In this document: positions 1 through 8,385 of the stretch, piece after piece | How the letters are laid out: every line of letters begins with the position of its first letter | Position numbering within the stretch: the first letter of the stretch is position 1 | Origin: Roseiarcus sp963774195 | GTDB taxonomy: Bacteria; Pseudomonadota; Alphaproteobacteria; Rhizobiales; Beijerinckiaceae | Length of the DNA: 64,000 bases | NCBI GenBank assembly: GCA_963774195.1 | Contig: CAVZDY010000004.1 | Location: 558,001-622,000 of the forward strand | Direction: 5' to 3' | The notes under the pieces: generated by a model | Databases searched by the model: none | Told to the model about the DNA's origin: nothing | What the model saw: the letters and a program-made list of their open reading frames with translations, nothing else | Translations under genes and position numbers: made by a program

Positions 1-876
1 CTTCAATCCGAGATTCCTGAGGACGCCTTCACGGCGCCGGTGCTGGGCGTCAAGCGGGCCGGCAGCGGCGTCGTGATCCGTAGCGACGGGCTCGTGCTCA
101 CGATCGGCTATCTCATCACCGAGGCCGATACCGTCTGGCTGACGACCGCCGACGGGCGGCTCATTCCCGGCCATGCGCTCGCCGTGGATCAGGAGACCGG
201 ATTCGGGCTCGTCCAAGCGCTCGAACGAGTTGAATTGCCGGCGCTCGAGTTCGGCCGCTCGAGCGAGCATCCGGTCGGCGATCCGGTGGTCGTGGCCGCA
301 GGCGGACAACGCCAATACGTACGCGCCGAAATCGTCGGCAAGCACGAATTCGCCGGCTATTGGGAGTATGTGCTCGACGAAGCGATCTTCACCGCGCCGG
401 CGCATCCGCTCTGGGGCGGCGCGGGGCTGATCGACGCCGACGGCAAGCTCATTGGCATCGGCTCATTGCACATCGAGCAGGTCGGCGATCAGGGCTCGCG
501 GCGCGACGTCAACATGGTCGTGCCGATCGATCTTTTGCCCCCAATCCTCGACGATCTGCTCAAATATGGCCGGGCGAAGCGGCCCGCCCGCCCGTGGCTC
601 GGCGTCTATTGCGCGGAAAACGACGACAAAGTCGTCATCGCCGGCGTCGCGGACGGCGGCCCCGCCGACGCGGCCGGGCTGCGGCGCGGCGACATCATCG
701 TCGCCGTCGGCGACTCCTCGGTCACGAACTTGAGCGAACTCTACCATAAAATGTGGAAGCGCGGCCCGGCGGGCGCCGAAATCCCGCTCGCGATCACCCG
801 CGACGAACGCGCCATGCGGCTGCGCATCCAATCGACGGACCGCGCCAGCCATTTCCGCAAGCCTCGCCTCCACTGA
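1..876 (+). CDS. HtrA/DegP-like PDZ protein without catalytic triad (5' partial)
   Basis: The reading frame is open from base 1, so the gene begins outside the window; the GTG at 40 is only the first start codon inside it. The fold is that of S1C trypsin-like proteases (two beta-barrels, roughly the first 185 residues) followed by one PDZ domain (GLRRGDIIVAVGDSSV). The expected catalytic sites are all substituted: LTIGYLITEAD occupies the usual TNAHVV site, TGFGLV the TDLAVL site and WGGAGL the GNSGGP site. It is therefore probably a non-proteolytic chaperone or peptide-binding relative. A hairpin follows the stop. The family assignment is solid; loss of activity is inferred from the motifs. 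Confidence 0.85.
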   Translation, partial: LQSEIPEDAFTAPVLGVKRAGSGVVIRSDGLVLTIGYLITEADTVWLTTADGRLIPGHALAVDQETGFGLVQALERVELPALEFGRSSEHPVGDPVVVAAGGQRQYVRAEIVGKHEFAGYWEYVLDEAIFTAPAHPLWGGAGLIDADGKLIGIGSLHIEQVGDQGSRRDVNMVVPIDLLPPILDDLLKYGRAKRPARPWLGVYCAENDDKVVIAGVADGGPADAAGLRRGDIIVAVGDSSVTNLSELYHKMWKRGPAGAEIPLAITRDERAMRLRIQSTDRASHFRKPRLH

Positions 877-882
877 GGCTCC

Positions 883-906
883 GGGAGGCTCGGTCCCGGG
901 CCTCCC
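883..906 (+). terminator. Hairpin after the HtrA-like gene
   Basis: GGGAGGC (883-889) pairs with GCCTCCC (900-906) across a 10-base loop, 7 bases after the stop codon. No clear T-tract follows, so it may be a weak terminator or a 3'-stabilising hairpin. The rest of the gap to 1162 shows nothing else recognisable. Confidence 0.4.
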
Positions 907-1161
907 TCCAGAGGTAAGTCTTTGTCGCCGATTCTTGCGCTCGCTGAGCGGAGGTCCGGCTTCATGCGCCTAAGAGCGCGCGGAAGTGGAGGCCAGGGCT
1001 TCGCCAAGTTCCTCCAACAATTGACAAATCAAAAGCGTGGCAGAGGCGAGCAACGCGCCCCGAGCAGACGTCGAGCCGTCGTCCACATCGGATTCGACGA
1101 ACTCGACATTTCTTGTCACAATTGTGCGCTAGCGTGCCGACGCTTTCATGGGGGAGCATCC

Positions 1162-1740
1162 TTGAAATTGATTCGGCTGAACGCTCTGGATGTCCTCGAT
1201 GCGCCGATGGACGGCTCCCGCTGGGATCGCCTCGGCAAGATCGATTGGCCAATCGCGCGGGCCTTGGCGCTATCGGGCGAGCGGCGGGCTCCGCTCGTCG
1301 CGGCCAATACGGTGTCGCGGCTCGGCAATGGCCCGATCTATTTCTTCATCGTCGTGGCGGTGGCGCTATTCCACCCCCACGACGCGCTGACCATCCTCGG
1401 CTGCGCGGCGGTCAGCATACTGCTACTCCATTCTGTTTATCCAATCGTTAAACAGGCGACTGCGCGGCCCCGGCCGCGGGATGTCGCGCCGGTGTTTCCC
1501 GAATCGATTCCGACGCTCGACCGCTATTCCTTCCCCAGCGGCCACGTCATGACGTTGACCGCTGCGCTGACGCCGATTGTCCACAGCGCGCCGCGCACCT
1601 GGCCCCTCGTCATCGTGATGTGGGCGGCGATGGCGTGGTCGCGGCTGGCGATCGGCCATCACTACGCCTCCGACGTCGCAGCCGGCACGATTCTGGGCGC
1701 CGTCGTCTCGGGCGCGGTGACCTACTGCATCGCCGCCTGA
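1162..1740 (+). CDS. PAP2-superfamily membrane phosphatase
   Basis: An integral membrane phosphatase of the phosphatidic acid phosphatase type 2 family, acting on lipid phosphates or undecaprenyl pyrophosphate. All three family motifs are visible: KQATARPRPRD (K-x6-RP), FPSGH, and SRLAIGHHYASD (SR-x5-H-x3-D), with hydrophobic helices between. The frame is open back to 922, but the first 80 codons do not look like a membrane protein; I chose TTG at 1162 because GGGGGAG lies just upstream. Length is about 192 residues, usual for the family. Substrate cannot be told; the neighbours are unrelated singletons. Confidence 0.8.
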   Translation: MKLIRLNALDVLDAPMDGSRWDRLGKIDWPIARALALSGERRAPLVAANTVSRLGNGPIYFFIVVAVALFHPHDALTILGCAAVSILLLHSVYPIVKQATARPRPRDVAPVFPESIPTLDRYSFPSGHVMTLTAALTPIVHSAPRTWPLVIVMWAAMAWSRLAIGHHYASDVAAGTILGAVVSGAVTYCIAA

Positions 1741-1871
1741 GCGTCGAAGCACCCTCGTCGCGACGCGCGCGGCGTCGAGCAATCCGTTGCTCCACAAACA
1801 TCGTCGGCGCCACGGAATTGCCTCGCTCGGCGTTTGAATAAGGGGGGGATATCCCTCCCGGAGGAGTTCTG

Positions 1872-2483
1872 ATGACGTCGCGTGGTAGTCTCGTCGTCAT
1901 GCTCCATGGCGTTCGCTCAAGCGGGCGCGACCTCGCGCCGCTGGCGAGCGAATTGCGCAAGAGCCTGCCGCAGGCCCTCCTCGTTGCGCCCGACGCCGTA
2001 AACCTCTCCGACGAAGGTCCGGGGCGGCAATGGTTCAGCGTCGCGAACATCACGGACGAGAACCGGCCGCAGCGCGTCGCCGGCGCGCGGGCCGACTTCG
2101 ACGCGGTGCTGGCGGAACGGCTCGATCATGTCGGCCTCGCCGATCAGCTCGATCGCGTGGCGCTCGTCGGGTTCTCGCAGGGGGCCATCATGGCGCTCGA
2201 CGCGATCGCGACGGGACGTTGGCCGGTCGCCGCCGTCGTCGCCTTTTCGGGACGGCTCGCCTCGCCGGGAGCCCTGTCTCCTGCTCGCGGCGCCCGGGCG
2301 CTGCTCATCCACGGCGCCGCCGACCCGGTCATACCCGCGCAGGCAACCCTGGAGGCGGCAGAGAGGCTGCGCGAAGCCGGCGTATCGGTCGAATGTCATA
2401 TCGAGCCGGCGTTCGGCCATTCCATTCCGCCGGCCGGCGCGGCGCTCGCCGGAGCTTTTCTCGCCGCGGCGCTTGCGCCGTGA
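1872..2483 (+). CDS. Alpha/beta hydrolase, phospholipase/carboxylesterase family
   Basis: A 203-residue cytoplasmic esterase of the YpfH/acyl-protein thioesterase-like group. The nucleophile elbow is GFSQG, the acid is the Asp of HGAADPVIP, and the His is in FGHSIP, giving a complete Ser-Asp-His triad; the oxyanion region is MLHGVRSSG. GGAGGAG at 1860-1866 fixes the ATG at 1872. It is followed 60 bases later by a HAD phosphatase on the same strand, possibly co-transcribed. Substrate unknown. Confidence 0.85.
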   Translation: MTSRGSLVVMLHGVRSSGRDLAPLASELRKSLPQALLVAPDAVNLSDEGPGRQWFSVANITDENRPQRVAGARADFDAVLAERLDHVGLADQLDRVALVGFSQGAIMALDAIATGRWPVAAVVAFSGRLASPGALSPARGARALLIHGAADPVIPAQATLEAAERLREAGVSVECHIEPAFGHSIPPAGAALAGAFLAAALAP

Positions 2484-2543
2484 CGCGCGCGAAGCCTCAC
2501 TGACCATCGGCGCCTCGGCGCCGTCGAAAACCGGAGTCCGCCA

Positions 2544-3218
2544 ATGCGCATCGAGCCTGCCTTCCTCTTCGATCTCGACGGCACGCTGGTGGACAGCGTC
2601 TATCAGCATGTGCTCGCCTGGAAGGAGGCGCTCGACAGCGAGGGCATCGAGCTCTCGGTCTGGCGCATCCATCGCAAGATCGGCATGAGCGGCGGCCTGT
2701 TCGCCAATCAGCTTGTTCGGGAAACCGGCATGGCGATCGACGACGAGCGCTTCGAGCGCTTGCGCTGGGGCCACGCCAACGCCTATCGCGCCATGGCCGA
2801 CCGCATTCGCCCGCTGCCCGGCGCGCGTGAATTGCTGTCGTGGCTGACGAGCGCGGGCGTTCGCTGGGCGATCGCCACCAGCGGGCGCATGGAGACGGCG
2901 GCCGTCAATCTCGCGGCGCTCGGCGTCGATCCGGCGGTGACGCCCGTCGTGACCCGCGACCAGGTCAAATACGCCAAGCCTGACCCCGATCTCTTTCTCG
3001 CCGCCGCCGCGCGCCTCGGCGTGCCGATCGAAACGTGCATCGTGGTCGGCGACAGCATTTGGGACATGCTCGCGGCGGCGCGTTGTCGCGCGCTCGGCGT
3101 CGGGCTCCTGTGCGGCGGCTATGGCGCGAGCGAGTTGCAACAAGCGACCGCCTTCCGCGTCTACGAGGACCCGGCGGATCTGCTGAGCCACATCGACGAA
3201 CTCGGCGGCAGGCGCTGA
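2544..3218 (+). CDS. HAD-superfamily phosphatase
   Basis: A 224-residue HAD hydrolase of the phosphoglycolate phosphatase/beta-phosphoglucomutase-like subfamily with a helical cap. Motif I is FDLDGTLVDS (nucleophile and acid-base Asp), motif II is ATSG, motif III is the Lys in AKPDPDLF, and motif IV is VVGDSIWD. All catalytic residues are present. The cap (about residues 20-85) does not reveal the substrate. It sits directly after the alpha/beta hydrolase in the same direction. Confidence 0.88.
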   Translation: MRIEPAFLFDLDGTLVDSVYQHVLAWKEALDSEGIELSVWRIHRKIGMSGGLFANQLVRETGMAIDDERFERLRWGHANAYRAMADRIRPLPGARELLSWLTSAGVRWAIATSGRMETAAVNLAALGVDPAVTPVVTRDQVKYAKPDPDLFLAAAARLGVPIETCIVVGDSIWDMLAAARCRALGVGLLCGGYGASELQQATAFRVYEDPADLLSHIDELGGRR

Positions 3219-3338
3219 AACGCAACAGTCCGCTTTTCGACGCCGAATGCGCCGGCGCGGGTCAGTCGCGTGCGGCGAGGGTTGCGCACGTATCGGGAGT
3301 GTGGATATCGTCGCCTGGTTGATCGCTTCGACCACGCC

Positions 3339-3671
3339 ATGCCCCGATTGTCCCGCACGTTCGCCGTCTCTTTCGCTTTGGCTCTCACGCTCGCAACGGC
3401 GCGCGCCGACGACAGCGTGGTGACGCTCGGCGGCTTTGTCTGCGCCCGTCCGTTCCCGCCGGCCTGCGCTAACGACGACGCATTCGCCTCGCCGCGCGCC
3501 ATCGCGCAGTGCCAGCGCGACATCGAGACCCTCATCGCCGCGACGACCGCCTATCGCGATTGCCTGGAAAGGGAGATCGCCGCCGCGGTGCATAAGGCCA
3601 ACGACGTGATCGATCACTTCCGCTGTCGCTCGCAGCTCGTCAAGCCGTGCACCGCGGCCGAGCGTCCCTGA
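3339..3671 (+). CDS. Small Cys-rich exported protein of unknown function
   Basis: I do not recognise this 110-residue protein. From the ATG at 3339 it has a classical Sec signal peptide (MPRLSRTF, a hydrophobic run, then ARA-DD). The mature part carries six cysteines spread along about 85 residues and a helical segment (residues about 50-85), suggesting a disulfide-bonded periplasmic protein. The frame opens at 3270, but starting there would bury the signal peptide behind 23 basic residues. Confidence 0.6.
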   Translation: MPRLSRTFAVSFALALTLATARADDSVVTLGGFVCARPFPPACANDDAFASPRAIAQCQRDIETLIAATTAYRDCLEREIAAAVHKANDVIDHFRCRSQLVKPCTAAERP

Positions 3672-3720
3672 CCCAGCGCAGAGTGTTCAGCCGCTTCATC
3701 GCGAAATTCAGGCCGAGACG

Positions 3721-3739
3721 GCGTCTCACAATGAGACGC
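3721..3739. promoter_or_regulatory. Perfect inverted repeat GCGTCTCA-caa-TGAGACGC
   Basis: An 8-bp perfect inverted repeat with a 3-base spacer, overlapping a second one (GAGAC-GGC-GTCTC) just upstream. It lies 50 bases after the Cys-rich exported gene and 20 bases before an FNR-like box. It could be an operator or the 3' hairpin of the preceding gene; there is no T-tract. Confidence 0.4.
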
Positions 3740-3758
3740 GCGGCGAGCTTTCATGCGG

Positions 3759-3772
3759 TTGACGCACGTCAA
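3759..3772. promoter_or_regulatory. FNR/FixK-type box TTGACGCACGTCAA
   Basis: A symmetric match to the alphaproteobacterial FNR/FixK/FnrN consensus TTGA-N6-TCAA. The same 14-mer occurs at 14922-14935. A Shine-Dalgarno-like GGAGA and an ATG (3802) follow within 45 bases, but the reading frame there is only 21 codons long. Confidence 0.5.
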
Positions 3773-3801
3773 GGCGGCTAGGTTCTGCCTCGGAGACTTT
3801 G

Positions 3802-3867
3802 ATGAGCATCGATATCGGAACGATCGCAGGATTGCTTCGCGCCGCCCGCAAAGACGGTTCCACGTAA
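3802..3867 (+). pseudogene. Possible 5' remnant of a gene cut by a repeat (21 codons)
   Basis: ATG at 3802 has GGAGA at 3792-3796 and reads MSIDIGTIAGLLRAARKDGST before TAA. From about 3816 the DNA resembles a decayed half of dispersed repeat B (CGGAAC...GGATTGCTTCG...GACGG). I read this as an FNR-controlled gene whose body was replaced by repeat DNA; a genuine 21-residue peptide is the alternative. The remaining gap to 4156 holds a copy of repeat A and nothing else recognisable. Confidence 0.25.
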
Positions 3868-3927
3868 GCCACGCCCGGCCGCCACGCTCCTGAGAGTGTT
3901 TTGCATTTTGCTTGACGGAGCGCGGTT

Positions 3928-4011
3928 GTCACCCCCGCGAACGCGGAGGCAGATAACCGCCGCAGGCCTTCGCCCTTCGCTCCCTGGATGCCCGCTTTCG
4001 CGGGCATGACA
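3928..4011 (+). repeat. Dispersed palindromic repeat A, copy 1
   Basis: About 84 bases bounded by TGTCACCCCCGCGAA and GCGGGCATGACA, with the internal block AACCGCCGCAGGCCTTCGCC. Both ends can fold on themselves (CCCGC...GCGGG). Other copies lie at 5578-5656, 22885-22972 (inverted), 37897-37983 and 43108-43166 (truncated). This copy is the most diverged at its left end. Confidence 0.85.
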
Positions 4012-4156
4012 CGGGGCGCCGCCTGGGGGATCCCAAGAGGGGCCGTTGCGCAGCCGCTTCGGCCAAAAAGCAAAACGCTCGAGCCCGCGCACGAGTGGCA
4101 CTCATTTTGCGCCCTCGGGGTCACGAGTGCTTTTCGGCCGGCGGGGAATTCCCGAA

Positions 4157-4786
4157 ATGAGACACTATCTTGCTCAGGCGGTCGCCTGCGTCGCCCTCAC
4201 CGTCGCGTCCTCCGCCGCCGCCTTTCCCTCGGAGCCTTCCATGCGTGAGGGGAATTTCGCGCTGGCGCCAATCGCTTTCGTCCGCTTCTGCCTCGACTAC
4301 CCCGCCGAGTGCGCGCCGTCGCCGACGCCCGCGCGCACGACGCTGTCGGAGCAAAGCTTCGCCGAACTCACGCGGGTCAACCGGTCCGTGAATCAAGCGA
4401 TCGAACCTCTGCCCAAGAGCGCCGAACCTCCCGCCTGGCGGCTCGACGCGCGCGCCGGACACTGCAACGACTACGCCGTCCAGAAGCGCCACGATCTGAT
4501 CCAGCTCGGCTGGCCGGCGAACGCGCTTTCGCTTGCTGTGGTGCAAACCCCGACTGGCGCAGGCCACCTCGTCCTGACCGTGCGCACCGACCACGGTGAT
4601 TTCGTGCTCGACAACCGTCGCCCGAATGTCGTCGCCTGGCAGCGAACGGGCTACACCTGGATGATCCGTCAGTCCGAGCGCAATCCGCAATATTGGGCGG
4701 AAATCGACCAAGGCGCAGCCGCCTTGAACCCCGTCGCGGACCGCGGGGCCGCGGCGCTCGGGCCGGCCCGCGTTTCCAGGGAGTAG
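4157..4786 (+). CDS. Transglutaminase-like cysteine peptidase (BTLCP family)
   Basis: A 209-residue exported protein of the bacterial transglutaminase-like cysteine proteinase family (DUF920). It starts at ATG 4157 with a signal peptide ending ASSAAAF. The triad is visible: Cys in GHCNDYAVQKR, His in GAGHLVLTV, Asp in FVLDNRRPN. Relatives such as LapG process adhesins in the periplasm, but BTLCP proteins of this short type often have no known substrate. The frame is open back to 4046, but the upstream part is repeat-derived and lacks a signal. The next gene is convergent. Confidence 0.88.
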   Translation: MRHYLAQAVACVALTVASSAAAFPSEPSMREGNFALAPIAFVRFCLDYPAECAPSPTPARTTLSEQSFAELTRVNRSVNQAIEPLPKSAEPPAWRLDARAGHCNDYAVQKRHDLIQLGWPANALSLAVVQTPTGAGHLVLTVRTDHGDFVLDNRRPNVVAWQRTGYTWMIRQSERNPQYWAEIDQGAAALNPVADRGAAALGPARVSRE

Positions 4787-4818
4787 CCGGCGCGTCGAGT
4801 TCCGGCGAAGTCCCGCAC

Positions 4819-5427
4819 TCACGAAGACAGAATTCTCGATTTGGCCGCCAGATCGCCGCCGCGCCAGAGATAGAGGGCGAGCAGCGGCTCGCTCGTCGTG
4901 CGCATCGCGTGCGGCGTCCACGAAGCATGTTCGATCAGCGCGCCCGGCGCACGCTCGCGAAAGCCCTCGTCGCCGCGCATCCACTGCGCCCGGCCCGCGA
5001 GGGGCACATAGAGTTCCTCGGCCTCGTGAGCGTGGGCGGGATATTCCAGCTCGGGCGCAAGCAGCAGGAACCCGCAGGCGATCTGCTCGCTCGGGATCGG
5101 ACCGCGCAGGCCGATCACCTCCGTCCATCCGTATCCCTGGAGAAAGGCCGGCCCAAAGTCGGCGGCGGAATAGGTCTGCCGCCATTCGAGGCGCTCCGCC
5201 TCGTCCACCAGCGCGCGAACCAGCGCGACCGTGTGCGGCGCGGCGTATCGCTCGAGCCCCGCGAGCCATCGGCATACCGGCAATTGACGAGGCTGCGGCG
5301 CGCGCCTCGGCGTGAGATCGGGAAAAGCGTCGAGGAAAGGGCGCGCCTCGACTAACCCGGCCAACTGCCGCCGAACAAGGTCTGCGAGCGCAGCGACGCC
5401 TGAAGGCGGCGGCGTCATGCGCGCCAT
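4819..5427 (-). CDS. Cupin protein resembling DMSP lyases (DddL/DddQ/DddW type)
   Basis: A 202-residue protein with a C-terminal single-domain cupin. The metal-binding region is YPAHAHEAEELYVPLAG, i.e. H-x-H-x3-E plus a Tyr two residues later, followed by HASWTPHAM with the final His. This matches the two conserved motifs of cupin-type dimethylsulfoniopropionate lyases, which cleave DMSP to dimethyl sulfide and acrylate. The N-terminal half is helical. No acrylate-metabolism or DMSP-transport genes are nearby, so a different substrate is quite possible. Family resemblance is from motif recognition only. Confidence 0.6.
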   Translation of the reverse strand: MARMTPPPSGVAALADLVRRQLAGLVEARPFLDAFPDLTPRRAPQPRQLPVCRWLAGLERYAAPHTVALVRALVDEAERLEWRQTYSAADFGPAFLQGYGWTEVIGLRGPIPSEQIACGFLLLAPELEYPAHAHEAEELYVPLAGRAQWMRGDEGFRERAPGALIEHASWTPHAMRTTSEPLLALYLWRGGDLAAKSRILSS

Positions 5428-5577
5428 AGCCCTGCGAGCGTTCTTCGCTCGCCGTCATACGCCGGCTTGACCCGCGTATCCAGGTCGGGACGGAGGAAGG
5501 CTAATCGCAGATGTCGCCGCCTGGGCGCCCGGATCAAGTCCGGGCGTGACGGCCACCGACCGATGTCTGCATACCGC

Positions 5578-5656
5578 AGCGCGAAAGCGGGGGTCCAGAC
5601 AACCGCCGCAGGCCTTCGCCCTTTGGCTCCTGGATGCTCGCTTTCGCGGGAATGAC
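5578..5656 (+). repeat. Dispersed palindromic repeat A, copy 2, in a mosaic of repeats
   Basis: Core GCGAAAGCGGGGGTCCAGAC through TTTCGCGGGAATGACA. Immediately upstream (5520-5550) lies another palindromic motif, GCCCGGATCAAGTCCGGGC, so several short repeat types are nested in this 735-base gap. Confidence 0.85.
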
Positions 5657-6163
5657 AGTTCTCTAGGGGTCGCGGGCGTTCGCCGAACTCACATGCCATG
5701 CGCGCGCAGCTCCTGGAGAGATCGATGTTCGATTTTCGAGGGAAAGCGAGCCCAGTCAAGGCTCGCGACGGCATTTGGGCCCCGCGCCGGCCGAACGTGA
5801 GGACGAGGCCGGCTGCGCGGAGCGCCTGGCGAGTACGGCCTTCGTCTAGGCCGCTATTGATTGACGCCGCCATGATGTGCGCGCTCGATCGGTCAATAAT
5901 GAACCGTTAATCTTAATGATCGGTTGCAACGATCCCTAACGTACTAATATTCCGACACAAATGCTGATCTTCCGCGAGAGGTACTCACTCCGGTGAATTG
6001 CGCCCGGCGCCCATTACCGACTTTATCCTACTTCATGAAGTCAAATTAATCATGACGCTGGGGCGTGGCGGGAAATCGGGGTCGTGATCGATCGCGACTG
6101 CAGCGACGCGTGAACTGGCGGCATGACGGTGAAGTCACCAAGAGCGCGAGCAGCGGGGGCGTC
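5657..6163. other. Non-coding leader region upstream of bcsA
   Basis: No convincing gene between the repeat mosaic and bcsA. Bases 5880-5990 are clearly richer in A+T than the surroundings and contain a near-palindrome around GTTGCAAC (5918-5934), so the cellulose operon promoter and an operator probably lie here. No sharp -35/-10 pair stands out. Confidence 0.4.
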
Positions 6164-8353
6164 ATGAGAAAATTCATCATTGGTATGGTCTGGGCCGTCG
6201 CGGCGGCGTGCGCATTGTTCCTTGCGAGCCTGCCGGTCGACGTCGAAGTCCAGCTCTGGCTTGCCGGTGGTTGCCTCGGCGTGATGGCGCTGATGCGCGC
6301 GTTGCGTCTGACGGGGCCGCTACGCGCGATGTTCCTGGCGCTCGGCACGTTCATCATCCTCAGATACCTCCACTGGCGCCTGACAAGCACCGTGCCGTCG
6401 ATCGACTCGCCACTGGATTTCGCGGTCGGCTTCATCCTCGTCGCCGCGGAATGCTACTGCATCGCGATGCTGTTCCTCAGCCTGTTTACGGTGATCGCGC
6501 CGATCGACAGGCCCAGGGCGCCCCGGCTCGCGGACGACGAAGCGCCGACCGTCGATGTCTTCATCCCGACCTACAACGAAACCGTCGACATCGTCGCGCC
6601 GACCGTCGCCGCGGCGACGCGCATAAGCTATCCCGCCGGCAAGCTCAACGTGTTCCTGCTCGACGACGGCGGCAGCGAGGAGAAGGTCCATTCGGACGAT
6701 CCGGCGGTGGCGGCGCGCGCGCTCAATCGCCGCAAGAGCCTGAAGGCCGTCTGCGACGAACTCGGCGTCCGCTATCTCACGCGCGAGGACAACACCCACG
6801 CCAAGGCGGGCAACCTCAACAATGGCCTCGCCAACAGCGAGGGCGACCTTGTCGCTGTGTTCGACGCCGACCATGCGCCGGCGCGCGACTTCCTCGCCGA
6901 AACCGTCGGCTTCTTCAGCAAGGACGAAAAGCTCTTCCTGGTGCAGACCCCGCATTTCTTTCTCAATCCTGACCCGATCGAGAAAAATGTCGGCGGAGAG
7001 CGCATGCCTTCCGAAAACGAAATGTTCTACCGTCTCGTTCAGAAGGGCCTCGACAAGTGGAACGCCGCTTTCTTCTGCGGGTCGGCTGCGGTGCTCCGCC
7101 GCCAGGCGCTCGAAGAGGTCGGCGGATTTCATGGCTCCTCGGTGACCGAGGACGCAGAGACGGCGCTGGAGCTGCATTCGCGCGGCTGGAACAGCGTCTA
7201 CGTCGATAAGCCGATGATCGCCGGCCTGCAGCCGGAGACCTTTGAAGCCTTCGTCGGCCAGCGCTCGCGCTGGTGCCGCGGCATGGTTCAGATTCTCCTG
7301 ATGAAGAACCCGCTGTTCGTTGGGCGCCTAACGCTGGCGCAGCGGCTCTGCTACCTCTCGAGCACCCTATTCTGGCTGTTTCCGCTGTCGCGCCTCGTCT
7401 TCCTCTTCGCGCCGATGGCCTATATCTTCTTCGACTTGAAGATCTACGTCGCCAACAGCCAGGAGTTCGTCGCCTACACCTTCGCCTATATGGTGGCGGC
7501 GCTGATGCTGCAGAGCGCCGTGTTCGGCCGGGTGCGCTGGCCCTGGGCCTCCGATCTCTACGAATACGTCCTCTCAGTCATGCTGGCGCCGGCGGTGATC
7601 GGCGTCGTCCTCGATCCCAGGCGTCCCAAATTCAATGTCACCGCGAAGGGCCAGACGCTCGACGAGAACCACCTCTCGAGCCTGGCGTGGCCCTATTTCG
7701 CGCTGTTCGGCCTGGTCGCCGCCAGCCTCGTCGCGCTTGGCTTCCGCTACGTCAACGAGCCTGAATCGCGTGGCCTGATCCTCGTGGTCGGCATCTGGAG
7801 CGTCCTCAACCTGTTCCTCACCGGCTTGGCGCTCGGCGCAGTCTCGGAGCGTCGCGAACGGCGCGCCGTCCCGCGCGTGGCGACTGGCCTTTCGGCGAGC
7901 CTCGTGGTCGGCGATCAGGCGACTCCTGTTGTGATCGAGGACATGTCGCTCGGCGGCTTTCGAGCGCGCCTCGGCGGCCCCATCAATCTGCCGCCGCGCG
8001 CCTCGGGGATTCTGCGCATCGGAAACCCGGACAGGCCCGGGGAGGCTCTCGAAACTCCCTTCATCAATCCCGGCGCGCGGGCGAAGAGCGAGGGACGAAG
8101 CGTCGGCCTCAAGTTCTATGGCCTCAACGGCGATCGGTTCGTCATCGTCGCCAAGGCGATGTTCTCCGACACCGGGCCGATCTACCAGCGAAGAAGCAGC
8201 CGCGTCATGCGGTTAGGGGTCGTCTCCGGCTCGCTTCACCTGATGATCTGGGCGCTCAACCAGACGATGCGCGGCCTCTACTACTTCGCCTTCCGCAGAG
8301 GCGAGGCCGCCGCGGGTCCGATCGCACGGTCGAGCGAAAGCTCGGCGACCTGA
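6164..8353 (+). CDS. bcsA: Cellulose synthase catalytic subunit BcsA
   Basis: Inner-membrane GT2 glycosyltransferase that polymerises UDP-glucose into beta-1,4-glucan and passes it through its own channel. The 729-residue protein has N-terminal membrane helices, then the GT2 signature: LLDDGG (about residue 167), FDADHAP (about 233), TEDAETAL (about 327) and QRSRWCRG (about 366). A further membrane block follows, then a C-terminal PilZ domain with ERRAVPR and DMSLGG, the c-di-GMP-binding RxxxR and D-x-S-x2-G motifs. ATG 6164, preceded by GCGGGGG, is preferred over the longer frame from 6065, which adds 33 hydrophilic residues. First gene of bcsABZ-TPR. Confidence 0.97.
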   Translation: MRKFIIGMVWAVAAACALFLASLPVDVEVQLWLAGGCLGVMALMRALRLTGPLRAMFLALGTFIILRYLHWRLTSTVPSIDSPLDFAVGFILVAAECYCIAMLFLSLFTVIAPIDRPRAPRLADDEAPTVDVFIPTYNETVDIVAPTVAAATRISYPAGKLNVFLLDDGGSEEKVHSDDPAVAARALNRRKSLKAVCDELGVRYLTREDNTHAKAGNLNNGLANSEGDLVAVFDADHAPARDFLAETVGFFSKDEKLFLVQTPHFFLNPDPIEKNVGGERMPSENEMFYRLVQKGLDKWNAAFFCGSAAVLRRQALEEVGGFHGSSVTEDAETALELHSRGWNSVYVDKPMIAGLQPETFEAFVGQRSRWCRGMVQILLMKNPLFVGRLTLAQRLCYLSSTLFWLFPLSRLVFLFAPMAYIFFDLKIYVANSQEFVAYTFAYMVAALMLQSAVFGRVRWPWASDLYEYVLSVMLAPAVIGVVLDPRRPKFNVTAKGQTLDENHLSSLAWPYFALFGLVAASLVALGFRYVNEPESRGLILVVGIWSVLNLFLTGLALGAVSERRERRAVPRVATGLSASLVVGDQATPVVIEDMSLGGFRARLGGPINLPPRASGILRIGNPDRPGEALETPFINPGARAKSEGRSVGLKFYGLNGDRFVIVAKAMFSDTGPIYQRRSSRVMRLGVVSGSLHLMIWALNQTMRGLYYFAFRRGEAAAGPIARSSESSAT

Positions 8354-8385
8354 ACTCCTTCCCGCAGCGTTTTCGAGGACGTTCC

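Noticed and set aside
1917..3617. Long open frame of 566 codons on the minus strand
   Set aside because: It is antisense to three well-motivated genes and its translation is Arg/Gly/Ala-rich low-complexity, as expected from GC-rich shadow frames. The same holds for 8783-10441, 10471-11757 and similar.
5415..5873. Minus-strand frame of 152 codons
   Set aside because: It runs through repeat A and other palindromic repeats and shows no protein-like pattern.
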